This document shows, one piece after another, positions 1 through 7,169 of a stretch of 64,000 nucleotides of DNA (positions within the stretch are counted from its first letter, which is position 1; every line of letters starts with the position of its first letter). The stretch covers positions 1 through 64,000 of the forward strand of contig NZ_LZLQ01000148.1 of the NCBI RefSeq assembly GCF_001673315.1, written 5' to 3'. Both the position numbers and the translations under genes were made by a program. The stretch comes from Mycobacterium asiaticum (GTDB lineage: Bacteria > Actinomycetota > Actinomycetes > Mycobacteriales > Mycobacteriaceae). The notes beneath the pieces were generated by a model. It was given only the letters and a program-made list of their open reading frames with translations. It was not told the origin of the DNA and did no database searches.

Positions 1-59
1 GGTGAACCCTGGCCCGGTCCCCGGCGCCGACGACGCCGGGGACCGGGCCAGGGTTCACC
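1..59. repeat. Perfect 26-bp inverted repeat at window edge
   Basis: Bases 1-26 are the exact reverse complement of 34-59, with a 7-base loop (27-33). The right arm belongs to the PPE reading frame; the left arm brings a TGA (3-5) into that frame. A perfect 26-bp G+C-rich stem inside a PPE coding region is unexpected. It may be a fold-back artefact at a contig end, or a real palindrome-templated rearrangement. Confidence 0.9.
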
Positions 60-464
60 CCGCCCTACGCCGCGGCCCCTCCAGGTATCGGATTCGACTC
101 CGGGATGGGCGTCAAAGCCAGCACCGGCGCCAAAAGGCAGGCGGAGCAACCCGATACCTCCGCAGCAGCGGCGCCGGCAGCCGCGTCCGCACCGGGGCGC
201 GCACGGCGCCGGAGGCAGGCACGGCAGCGCCGCCACGACGACGAATTCATGGATATGAATGTCGACGTCGATCCCGAGTGGGCGCCGCAGTCCAGTGCGC
301 GCGGCGCCGGCCAATTGGGATTCGCCGGCACGCTACGGAACGAAAACATTGGTGACGCCGCCGGATTGGTGACTCTGGCGAGCGGCGAATTCGGTGGCGG
401 CGTCAACCTGCCCATGCTGCCCGGCAGCTGGACTGCCGAGGATGACCTCAACCCGCCGCGATAG
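6..464 (+). CDS. PPE family protein, PPW subfamily, C-terminal part only
   Basis: Only the 3' end of a PPE gene is visible; the N-terminal PPE helical domain lies outside the window or is lost. The visible residues run from a Pro/Gly/Ala linker through a basic stretch (RARRRRQARQRR) and an acidic DEFMDMNVDVDPEW segment. They then reach the two C-terminal motifs of the PPW subfamily: GFxGT, seen as GFAGT, and PxxPxxW, seen as PMLPGSW. PPE proteins are typically exported through ESX type VII systems and act at the cell surface. The in-frame stop at 3-5 comes from the left arm of the edge hairpin, so the gene is either broken there or the first bases are artefactual. Its 3' end overlaps the convergent transporter gene by 17 bp. 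Confidence 0.8.
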   Translation, partial: TLARSPAPTTPGTGPGFTPPYAAAPPGIGFDSGMGVKASTGAKRQAEQPDTSAAAAPAAASAPGRARRRRQARQRRHDDEFMDMNVDVDPEWAPQSSARGAGQLGFAGTLRNENIGDAAGLVTLASGEFGGGVNLPMLPGSWTAEDDLNPPR

Positions 465-2532
465 CCTGCGTAGCCTTCGGTGGCGAATCTTCGAACCAAT
501 CCCGTTGCGCGATAATGCGGTACGCGATTCGACCGAGTGCGGCCTCGACGTCGCGACGGTCCGGGCGACCGGCGAAACCAGGTGACCGGGACAGCTTGTC
601 GATCACCCAGTTCAACAGCAGGGAATACACGTAGTCGACCTGTTGGGAGCCTGCCGGAGTGAGCGACAGTCGATCGCCGTCTCGCACTACGTAGCCACCG
701 GCGGCGAGACGGTTGAAGGTGGGTTCCAGGACTTCGAACGGTATTTGCAGGTTGTCGCCGATGTCGGTGAGCCTTGCCGTTCCGAAGAACTGCGCGTAGC
801 GATTCACCCGCAATATCGCCCATAGCCCGGCGACGTCTAGCCGGCAATCGGGCCGCAACGCGATACTACGCAACCGCACGCCGGGTTCGCCGCGCAGCAT
901 GCGCGCGATCGCGTTCTCCAGCAACCGTTCCGGTGTGTCGGAGCTGGGCATGCCGAACCCGTCACCGAGGTCGACGGCGCTGTTGTGGATGTCGCGCAGC
1001 GGGACCTCCCGAAGAAACAGTGCCAGCACGAAACCGACTGCGGCAACCGGTGCCGCCCAGAGGAATACCTGCGACAGGGACTCGGCGTAGGCGCGCACGA
1101 TCGGTTCGGCCACCGCGGCCGGTTGCCGGTGTAGCGCGCCGGGAGAACTGACCGCCTCGCGAGGCGCGCCCGTGGCCGCCAGCGCCGAGGCCAGTCTCGA
1201 GTTGAGGAAATTGGCGAACAGCGAGCCGAATATGGCCGCCCCGAATGAGCTGCCGATGGTGCGGAAGAAGCTCACGCCCGACGTCGCGACGCCGAGATCC
1301 TCGAAGTTCGACGTGTTCTGCACGATGAGCACCAGCACTTGCATGGACAGCCCGATCCCGGCGCCCAGCATGAACAGGTAGATCGATTGCACCGTCGCGG
1401 GTGTCGATCCATCCATGCGAGACATCAACACGAACGCCAGCGTCATGAGCGCGGTGCCGACGACCGGAAATATCTTGTAGCGGCCCGTGCGCCCGACCAT
1501 GCTGCCGCTGCCGGTGGACGTGATCAACATTCCGGCGACCATCGGCAAGGTGCGCAACCCCGACGTGGTCGCTGATACGCCGTCGACGTACTGCATGAAG
1601 GTCGGCAGGAAGGTCATGGCGCCCAGCATGGCGAACCCCACGACGAACGAGAGCACACAGCACACGGTGAACACCGGGCTGCCGAACAGGCGGATCGGCA
1701 GAATCGGCTCTGCGACACGACTTTCCACCCAGACAAACGCACCCAGAGCTGCCGCTGAGCCCACGAACAGACCGATGATCGTCGCCGACGTCCACGGGTA
1801 GAGGGTGCCGCCCCAACTGGTGGCCAGGGTCAGACCCGCCGCACCCACGCCGATGAACAGGATGCCGGCGTAGTCGACCCGGGGCTTGGTGGTGGCCGTC
1901 AGTGCCGGGATGGCCGCGGCCGCCACGCAGATCACCACTACCGAGACCGGCAGGTTGATCCAGAACGCCCAACGCCAGGTCAGGTAGTCGGTGAAGTAGC
2001 CGCCGAGCAACGGGCCCACCACCGTGGTGACGCCGAACACGGCGCCTAACATGCCTTGGTAGCGGCCGCGCTCTCGCAGCGGCACCACCTCGCCGATCAG
2101 CGCGCTGGCCGTCACGGTGATCGCTCCCCCGCCGATCCCCTGCAAAGCGCGGGCGCCGACCAGCATGGTCATCGATTGCGCAAGACCACAGCCCACCGAC
2201 CCCGCGACGAAGAACAGCACCGCGACCTCGAACACCCGCTTACGGCCGAACATGTCACCGAACTTGCCCACGAGCGCGGTGACGATCGTCGAGGCCAGCA
2301 GGTAGCTGGTCACCACCCACGACTGGCGACCGGCATCCCCCAGGTCGGCGACGATCGTCGGTAACGCGGTCGCCACGATGGTCTGGTCCAGCGCGGCGAG
2401 CAGCATCCCGAGCACGATGGCCAGGAAGATGAAGTTGCGCCGCTGCGGAGTGATCAGCGTGCTGCCAGGGGTGGCGTCCCCTTCCGCGGAGGGCCGGGGC
2501 GGGGCGGTCAGCGGTGCCTTGGACGTTGTCAC
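448..2532 (-). CDS. DHA2-family MFS drug/H+ antiporter with C-terminal winged-helix-like domain (Rv1877-like)
   Basis: A 14-helix EmrB/QacA-type major facilitator expected to export drugs across the inner membrane. Visible signatures are the LDQTIVATALPTI motif in the first helix (about residues 48-60) and motif A, GKFGDMFGRKR (about 90-100), followed by many hydrophobic helices to about residue 510. The last roughly 180 residues are cytoplasmic and unusual for the family. Around 570-640 they read like a winged helix: EVLEPTFNRLAAGGYVVRDG, then RLSLTPAG, then a long helix. I chose the GTG at 2532 (product starting MTTSKAPL); an upstream TTG at 2565 would add 11 residues and neither has a strong ribosome binding site. 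It matches M. tuberculosis Rv1877 in position and approximate length. Confidence 0.9.
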   Translation of the reverse strand: MTTSKAPLTAPPRPSAEGDATPGSTLITPQRRNFIFLAIVLGMLLAALDQTIVATALPTIVADLGDAGRQSWVVTSYLLASTIVTALVGKFGDMFGRKRVFEVAVLFFVAGSVGCGLAQSMTMLVGARALQGIGGGAITVTASALIGEVVPLRERGRYQGMLGAVFGVTTVVGPLLGGYFTDYLTWRWAFWINLPVSVVVICVAAAAIPALTATTKPRVDYAGILFIGVGAAGLTLATSWGGTLYPWTSATIIGLFVGSAAALGAFVWVESRVAEPILPIRLFGSPVFTVCCVLSFVVGFAMLGAMTFLPTFMQYVDGVSATTSGLRTLPMVAGMLITSTGSGSMVGRTGRYKIFPVVGTALMTLAFVLMSRMDGSTPATVQSIYLFMLGAGIGLSMQVLVLIVQNTSNFEDLGVATSGVSFFRTIGSSFGAAIFGSLFANFLNSRLASALAATGAPREAVSSPGALHRQPAAVAEPIVRAYAESLSQVFLWAAPVAAVGFVLALFLREVPLRDIHNSAVDLGDGFGMPSSDTPERLLENAIARMLRGEPGVRLRSIALRPDCRLDVAGLWAILRVNRYAQFFGTARLTDIGDNLQIPFEVLEPTFNRLAAGGYVVRDGDRLSLTPAGSQQVDYVYSLLLNWVIDKLSRSPGFAGRPDRRDVEAALGRIAYRIIAQRDWFEDSPPKATQAIAAG

Positions 2533-2590
2533 GGCACCAAGGATGCCCTGATCGTGGCCGGCCAATCAGGTAAGGGGTCGCGGCGCGCGG

Positions 2591-3070
2591 TCAGCTGGGC
2601 GGACGCGAGACGCACTGGGCGGAGTACAACTCTTCGCCCAGTTTGTCCATCAGCTCCAGCTGTGTCTCCAGGTAGTCGACGTGGCTTTCCTCGTCGGCCA
2701 CGATTCCCTCGAGCAGCGTCGCGCTGGTGCTGTCCTGCTTCTCCCGGCACATGAGGATGCCTGGTTTGAGCCGGGCCAGCACCTCGTACTCGATGGCCAG
2801 GTCGGCCTCGAACTGCTCACGCAGCGTCTGGCCGATGCGCAGCGAGAAGATGCGCTGGTAGTTCGGCAAGCCGTCCAGCAACAGGATGCGGTCGGTGATT
2901 GCCTCCGCGTGCCGCATCTCGTCGAACGATTCGGCCCGGGTATGGCTTGCCAGTTCCGTGAAACCCCAGTTGTCCTGCATCTTCGAATGCAGAAAATACT
3001 GGTTGATGGCGGTCAGCTCACTGGTCAACTGCTCGTTGAGCAGGCGCAAAACATCCGGATCACCTTGCAT
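2591..3070 (-). CDS. bfrA: Bacterioferritin BfrA
   Basis: A 159-residue haem-containing ferritin that forms 24-subunit shells, oxidises Fe(II) and stores ferric iron in the cytoplasm. Ferroxidase ligands are visible at E18, E51, H54, E94, E127 and H130, and the haem-axial methionine is M52. The ATG start is fixed by an AGGAG a few bases upstream (minus strand, about 3076-3080); a longer frame upstream lacks support. It is divergent from bfd. Two IdeR boxes lie about 200 bp upstream, the activating arrangement known for mycobacterial bfrA. The MrsI-like sRNA further along the window is a known type of post-transcriptional repressor of bfrA. Confidence 0.97.
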   Translation of the reverse strand: MQGDPDVLRLLNEQLTSELTAINQYFLHSKMQDNWGFTELASHTRAESFDEMRHAEAITDRILLLDGLPNYQRIFSLRIGQTLREQFEADLAIEYEVLARLKPGILMCREKQDSTSATLLEGIVADEESHVDYLETQLELMDKLGEELYSAQCVSRPPS

Positions 3071-3269
3071 GATCACTCCTACGGTAAGGGCTGTCATGGC
3101 GACCGCCGGCCTGCTGGGCTGGAGCGGGCCGGGCGGGGTGTAGCAGCGCCGGTCGATGTCAGCAACGCGGTGCCGGTTCAAATGTAATGCCTCTGAGGGG
3201 GGTCGGCGCAGACTTAATTGCGCCGTCGGCGCGTCCCGATCGGCGCGAGGCCGGTAACGATTTTGGTAG

Positions 3270-3288
3270 TTAGGTTAGACTCTGCTAA
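3270..3288. promoter_or_regulatory. IdeR iron box 1 (bfrA-bfd intergenic)
   Basis: TTAGGTTAGACTCTGCTAA matches 15 of 19 positions of the IdeR consensus TTAGGTTAGGCTAACCTAA. It sits exactly 24 bp before a second box. IdeR is the Fe(II)-dependent regulator of mycobacterial iron genes. Confidence 0.88.
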
Positions 3289-3293
3289 CCGAG

Positions 3294-3312
3294 TTAGGTT
3301 AGACTCCACTAA
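3294..3312. promoter_or_regulatory. IdeR iron box 2 (bfrA-bfd intergenic)
   Basis: TTAGGTTAGACTCCACTAA also matches 15 of 19 consensus positions. The box ends 51 bp before the bfd start, a promoter-blocking position for bfd. It lies over 220 bp from bfrA, an upstream activating position. Confidence 0.88.
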
Positions 3313-3363
3313 TATGGGGCCCGCGCACAAAGCTCTCGGTGATCACTCGGAAGGTGTTTGCTG

Positions 3364-3555
3364 ATGTACGTGTGCCTGTGCGTCGGTGCCACCAATCAGA
3401 CTGTTTGCGACGTTGTTGCGCGGGGCGCAGCGACTTCCAAGGAGATTGCTGCGGCGTGCGGTGCCGGAGGCGATTGCGGTCGTTGCCGCCGCACGATCCG
3501 CGCGATCCTTGCGGCTTCCCGGGTCGAGTCAGCTGAACTGAGCCCCTCGCTCTAG
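3364..3555 (+). CDS. bfd: Bacterioferritin-associated ferredoxin Bfd
   Basis: A 63-residue BFD-like [2Fe-2S] protein. In other bacteria Bfd docks on bacterioferritin and passes electrons to the core so that stored iron is released as Fe(II). The four expected cluster cysteines are visible as C4-x-C6 and C38-x2-C41; C15 and C32 are additional. A GGAAGG ribosome binding site lies about 9 bases before the chosen ATG. The gene is divergent from its likely partner bfrA and shares tandem IdeR boxes with it. It ends in a 4-bp overlap (CTAG) with the convergent enoyl-CoA isomerase-like gene. I do not recall a bfd gene at this locus in M. tuberculosis. Confidence 0.93.
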   Translation: MYVCLCVGATNQTVCDVVARGAATSKEIAAACGAGGDCGRCRRTIRAILAASRVESAELSPSL

Positions 3556-4307
3556 CGCGTGCGGTTGCTGAAATCCGCCAGGGCCGCAGCGTTGGCCTGA
3601 GCCCCCATCAACTCGGCGAAATGCGCGTTCTCCCGTGCCGTCGCAGCGGCGATCTCGGGCCGCAGGGGTTCGAGCATGGTGTGCTTGACCGCCATCAGGC
3701 TCGCGATGGGTCGGCCGGCGAGAATGTCGGCATGCCGACGGGCCTCGGGCAACAGCTCGTCGGGTTCGCAGACCCGCCACACCAAACCCATCCGCAGCGC
3801 CTCGGCTGCGTCGACCCATTCTGAGGACAGCAACAGCCAGGCGGCGTTTTGCCGTCCCATCAAGCGCGGCAGCAGGTAGGACGACGCCGCTTCGGGCGCC
3901 ACACCCAAACTGGTGAACGGACATTTCAGCCGCGCGGTCGAGGACATGAACGCCAGGTCCGCGTACCCGAGGATGGTGGCGCCGATGCCCAGTCCGACAC
4001 CATTCACCGCGCAGATCAGCGGCTTGGGAAAGGCGGCGAGCGCCTCGATCAGCCCGCGGAAGCCGTACTGGCCTTCTTGGAAGTCCGGGTCGGTGATGCG
4101 GGCCTGCATCTCGGCCAGATCGGTGCCGGCGCTGAAGCCGCGTCCGGCGCCGGTCAACAGGACGACGGCGACCTCGGGATCCTCGGCAGCGTCCAGTAAG
4201 GCCTGTGCGGTGGCGTCGTAGAGGGCTTCGTTGAAGGCGTTGAGCGCTTCGGGACGATTCAACGTCAGCGTGCGGACCCGGTTTTCCTCGTCGATCAGCA
4301 GCGTCAC
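3552..4307 (-). CDS. Enoyl-CoA hydratase/isomerase family protein, likely delta3-delta2-enoyl-CoA isomerase type
   Basis: A 251-residue crotonase-fold enzyme acting on acyl-CoA thioesters in fatty-acid degradation. The oxyanion-hole segment GRGFSAGTDLAEM lies at about 55-67 and the second signature region, VNGVGLGIGATILGYAD, at about 101-117. The first catalytic Glu of true hydratases is absent from that second region. A Glu is kept in GVAPEAASSYLLPRLMG (E139), the pattern of ECI2-type isomerases, which use a single Glu to shift the double bond of unsaturated acyl-CoAs. It starts with GTG and is followed upstream, on the same strand, by the PPOX gene 9 bp away. Exact substrate is unknown. Confidence 0.85.
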   Translation of the reverse strand: MTLLIDEENRVRTLTLNRPEALNAFNEALYDATAQALLDAAEDPEVAVVLLTGAGRGFSAGTDLAEMQARITDPDFQEGQYGFRGLIEALAAFPKPLICAVNGVGLGIGATILGYADLAFMSSTARLKCPFTSLGVAPEAASSYLLPRLMGRQNAAWLLLSSEWVDAAEALRMGLVWRVCEPDELLPEARRHADILAGRPIASLMAVKHTMLEPLRPEIAAATARENAHFAELMGAQANAAALADFSNRTR

Positions 4308-4316
4308 CGCTGGATC

Positions 4317-4760
4317 TTATCTGTTGCTGTAGACGCGGGTCGGCTCGATCAGCACCACCGCACGCCGCTCCTGCGTCATCACCCGGTCGTACTCGTCCCA
4401 ATCGTCGTGGGCGCCACCCGCCGCGGTGAACACGTCGCGCAGCAACTGTCGCAGGTGATCGGGGCCGGTCACCCAGGATTGTGCGTCATCGGGTCCCGCC
4501 AGCTCGGCGCGGCCTTCGACGGTGGCCCACCGCCAGCCGTTGCGGAACGTGACGGCCAGTTGTGGACGCGCCCGCAGGTTCGCCAGCTTGACCTTGCCGT
4601 AGGTGGTGAAGCCCAGTACCGGCGCTCCCCCGGACGGGTGTGGCAGAAGGCCGACGTTGACCAGCGAAGCCTGGACCGTGCCGTCGGCGCGGACCGTGGA
4701 AACCACCGCCAGACCGCTTTCGGATGCGGCCAGTGCCACTGCCTCGACAAGTGTCGTCAT
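4317..4760 (-). CDS. PPOX-class (pyridoxamine-5'-phosphate-oxidase-like) protein, Rv1875-like
   Basis: A 147-residue split-barrel flavin/F420-binding fold protein. Family traits visible are an N-terminal helix followed by LAVVSTVRADGTVQASLVN and the barrel segment FTTYGKVKLANLRARPQLAV. The C-terminal MTQERRAVVLIEPTRVYSNR is typical of actinobacterial F420-binding members. Length equals that of M. tuberculosis Rv1875 as I recall it. The start overlaps the end of the upstream EthD-like gene by 4 bp, so the two are probably translated together. Cofactor (F420 or FMN) and substrate cannot be told from sequence. Confidence 0.85.
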   Translation of the reverse strand: MTTLVEAVALAASESGLAVVSTVRADGTVQASLVNVGLLPHPSGGAPVLGFTTYGKVKLANLRARPQLAVTFRNGWRWATVEGRAELAGPDDAQSWVTGPDHLRQLLRDVFTAAGGAHDDWDEYDRVMTQERRAVVLIEPTRVYSNR

Positions 4761-5470
4761 GGATGTTCCTCAGTCGTAAAAGGTGTCTTCATCACGTAAC
4801 GGCTGGTGGGCACGGTGTCGATGTTCTCGTTGGCGCCGAACGCCGATGTGCTGGACACCATCCGGCCAACTCGGTGCTGCAGGTCGGCGTCGTCGGCCGC
4901 CCCGAAGAACGCTTTCAGATCCGACACCGCGGCCGCGGGAAACAACTCCTCGACGATCGCAGAAATTTCCGGGGCATCCGCGGTGAGGGATCGTACGACC
5001 CAGTTCTGGGTGTAACCGAAGGTCGACTGGGTCTCGATGGCGACCGGTGTGTGGTCTAGCTGCCACCGGTTCAGCCAGGTCGCCTGGTCCAGGCCGGAGG
5101 GTCGGCGAAGCAACGCGATATTCGCCAAACCCGTTGTGCGAGTGCTAGGTTGGGCTACCGGACCGGGCAGCGGAACGGATTCGGTCACCAGGTAAGCGGC
5201 GAGCCGCTCGCATTCATCAGCCAACAGGCCCAGCGCCGCGGCGGCCTGCGCGCCGTAGCACTGCTGGGTCCACATGCTCACCACCGCGGCGACCGGTGGA
5301 TCGAGGGTCGTCAAGGTCATCATCGACCCGCGCACGGGAGCATCACGGACATTGACCGACAACCCCGGCAGTCCCAGTTCCAGCAGTTCCTCGGCGACCG
5401 GACCCCGTTGGCGGGCACACCACTGGTCGTCCGGTTCGGCGCGCCTGAGTATGGCGATGACCTTCTCCAT
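4757..5470 (-). CDS. EthD-like protein, Rv1874-like
   Basis: A 237-residue protein with two ferredoxin-like halves, best described as EthD/dimeric alpha-beta barrel type. The C-terminal half carries typical elements: ALLRRPSGLDQATWLNRW, then HTPVAIETQSTFGYTQNWVV. I see no catalytic motif, signal peptide or membrane segment. It overlaps the following PPOX gene by 4 bp, an arrangement that also holds for Rv1874-Rv1875 in M. tuberculosis from memory. A short 11-bp tandem repeat lies just upstream. Function is not known; EthD-like proteins bind small hydrophobic ligands in the best-known cases. Confidence 0.8.
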   Translation of the reverse strand: MEKVIAILRRAEPDDQWCARQRGPVAEELLELGLPGLSVNVRDAPVRGSMMTLTTLDPPVAAVVSMWTQQCYGAQAAAALGLLADECERLAAYLVTESVPLPGPVAQPSTRTTGLANIALLRRPSGLDQATWLNRWQLDHTPVAIETQSTFGYTQNWVVRSLTADAPEISAIVEELFPAAAVSDLKAFFGAADDADLQHRVGRMVSSTSAFGANENIDTVPTSRYVMKTPFTTEEHP

Positions 5471-5480
5471 GTGCCGAACC

Positions 5481-5529
5481 TTACGTCTGCCTGACGTCTG
5501 CCTTACGTCACATCTGCCTTACGTCTGCC
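5481..5529. repeat. Short 11-bp tandem repeat (TTACGTCTGCC type)
   Basis: Units at 5481-5491, 5492-5502 (TGACGTCTGCC), 5503-5518 (interrupted by CACAT) and 5519-5529. They fill most of the 63-bp gap between oxyR and the EthD-like gene. The interrupted unit suggests slippage followed by insertion. No regulatory role is assigned. Confidence 0.8.
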
Positions 5530-5533
5530 GGCA

Positions 5534-6469
5534 TCAGGCGATGAGGCGTACCGGCAGTTCGGCGCTGACCAGTTCCCCGATGATCCGGGCCAGCCGCTGA
5601 TAGGAGTCGTCACGACCGCTGGATGAGCGGAAGACCAGCCCGATCCGCCGCCCGGGCCGCGGTGCGCCGAAGCGCGCGAGCGCGACGCCACCACGCGTCG
5701 CTTCCACGGATACCGCGCTGTCCGGGATCAGCGTGACACCGAGTCCACCGGCCACGCACTGCACCGCCGTCGTCAGGGAGGCGGCCCGCGTGTCGGCGAG
5801 TTCGGCCTGTATGCCGGCGCTGCGGCAGACGTCCAGTGCCTGATCGCGCAGACAGTGGCCCTCGTCGAGTAGCAGCAGCGGCAATTCGGCCAGCGTCGCG
5901 GCGGGCACTCGGGACTTGCCCGCCAGCCGGTGTCCGGGCGGCAGGGCTAAGACGAAGTCCTCAGCGTAGATGGGTATCTCGGTGACGCCGCTGGTGTCGG
6001 CGGGCAGCGCGATCAATGCGGCGTCCAACACGCCTTCGCGTAAGACCAGCAGCAACCGATCGGTTTGGTCCTCGACGACCCGCACGGTGAGATCGGGTAG
6101 TCGACTCGCTAACCCGGACAGCACGGTGGGCAACACATAGGGGGCCACGGTGGGGATGAATCCCAAGCGGATGCTGCCTTGCAGCGGGTCGGACACCCCC
6201 GCCGCTGTGGTTGTGAACGTGTCCGCCGCTTCGACCGCCGCCCGCGCCAGTGGCAGCAACCGGATGCCTTCGGTCGTCACTCGGACACTGCGGGTGGAGC
6301 GTTCCACCAGACGGGTGCCGAGGCCGGCCTCCAGGCTGGCCAGGGCCTGTGACAACGTGGACTGACTTACCCCGAGAGCCGTTGCCGCGCTTCCGAAATG
6401 CTGTTTCTCCGCGACTGCGACGAACGCCCGCAACCCGGCCAGGGTCGGCTGAAAACTCTTATCGGTCAT
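5534..6469 (-). CDS. oxyR: LysR-family peroxide sensor OxyR
   Basis: A 311-residue LysR-type regulator, divergent from ahpC. The N-terminal winged helix contains FGSAATALGVSQSTLSQALA (about 30-50). The effector domain keeps the OxyR redox signature GHCLRDQALDVC (about 198-209), where the two cysteines form the H2O2-sensitive disulfide. Alignment of residues chooses the ATG at 6469; a longer frame would run through the shared promoter. The gene is intact, unlike the multiply mutated oxyR pseudogene of the M. tuberculosis complex. It should control ahpC/ahpD and its own expression through the intergenic dyad. Confidence 0.95.
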   Translation of the reverse strand: MTDKSFQPTLAGLRAFVAVAEKQHFGSAATALGVSQSTLSQALASLEAGLGTRLVERSTRSVRVTTEGIRLLPLARAAVEAADTFTTTAAGVSDPLQGSIRLGFIPTVAPYVLPTVLSGLASRLPDLTVRVVEDQTDRLLLVLREGVLDAALIALPADTSGVTEIPIYAEDFVLALPPGHRLAGKSRVPAATLAELPLLLLDEGHCLRDQALDVCRSAGIQAELADTRAASLTTAVQCVAGGLGVTLIPDSAVSVEATRGGVALARFGAPRPGRRIGLVFRSSSGRDDSYQRLARIIGELVSAELPVRLIA

Positions 6470-6472
6470 GGC

Positions 6473-6490
6473 TATCAGTCTAGTGCGATA
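6473..6490. promoter_or_regulatory. Candidate OxyR operator, TATC-N10-GATA dyad
   Basis: The oxyR-ahpC intergenic region holds TATC (6473-6476) and GATA (6487-6490) as an inverted repeat spaced by 10 bp, directly upstream of the oxyR start. LysR-type sites are short interrupted dyads, and known mycobacterial oxyR-ahpC intergenic sites carry ATC/GAT arms. Placement suits autoregulation of oxyR and activation of ahpC. Confidence 0.5.
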
Positions 6491-6569
6491 TATCACCTTT
6501 ACTTCATGACGATCGAGGGGCAATATGTGAGTTATCGAATAATCTGGAATTAATCCAAAAAGGAGTGAC

Positions 6570-7157
6570 ATGTCTCTGTTGACTATCGGCGAGCAGTTCC
6601 CCGCCTACAACTTGACCGCGCTGATCGGCGGTGACCTGTCGCAGGTGGACGCCCAGCAGCCCGACGACTACTTCACCACCATCTCGAGTGACGACTACGC
6701 CGGCAAGTGGCGGGTGGTGTTCTTCTGGCCCAAGGACTTTACCTTCGTGTGCCCCACCGAGATCGCGGCGTTCGGCAAGCTTAACGACGAGTTCGAGGAC
6801 CGTGACACGCAGGTACTCGGGGTTTCGGTCGACAGTGAGTTCGTGCACTTCCAGTGGCGCGCCCAGCACGAGGACCTCAAGAAGCTGCCGTTCCCGATGC
6901 TCTCGGACATCAAGCGAGAACTGGTCGAGGCGACCGGCGTGCTCAACGCCGACGGTGTCGCCGACCGCGTCACCTTCATCGTCGACCCCAACAACGAAAT
7001 CCAATTCGTCTCGGCGACGGCCGGATCCGTGGGGCGTAACGTCGACGAGGTGCTGAGGGTTTTGGACGCATTGCAATCCGACGAGCTGTGTGCCTGCAAC
7101 TGGCGCAAGGGTGACCCGACGATCGACGCGGGCGAGCTGCTCAGGGCTTCGGCCTAG
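6570..7157 (+). CDS. ahpC: Alkyl hydroperoxide reductase AhpC
   Basis: A 195-residue 2-Cys peroxiredoxin that reduces hydrogen peroxide, organic peroxides and peroxynitrite in the cytoplasm. The peroxidatic cysteine is C61 in FTFVCPTEI. The resolving region ELCACNWRKGD has C174 and C176, as in mycobacterial AhpC, which carries three cysteines. The start follows AAAAAGGAG by a few bases. It is divergent from oxyR and 12 bp ahead of ahpD, its reducing partner. In M. tuberculosis, as I recall, this pair sits elsewhere (Rv2428-Rv2429). Confidence 0.98.
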   Translation: MSLLTIGEQFPAYNLTALIGGDLSQVDAQQPDDYFTTISSDDYAGKWRVVFFWPKDFTFVCPTEIAAFGKLNDEFEDRDTQVLGVSVDSEFVHFQWRAQHEDLKKLPFPMLSDIKRELVEATGVLNADGVADRVTFIVDPNNEIQFVSATAGSVGRNVDEVLRVLDALQSDELCACNWRKGDPTIDAGELLRASA

Positions 7158-7169
7158 GGGGAGGGAAAG

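Noticed and set aside
65..847. 260-codon minus-strand frame over the PPE end and the transporter 3' end
   Set aside because: Arg/Pro-rich shadow with no motif; both opposing genes have solid family motifs.
3256..3363. Possible extra small gene between bfrA and bfd
   Set aside because: Only the IdeR boxes and bfd leader are present; no start with ribosome binding site or conserved frame.
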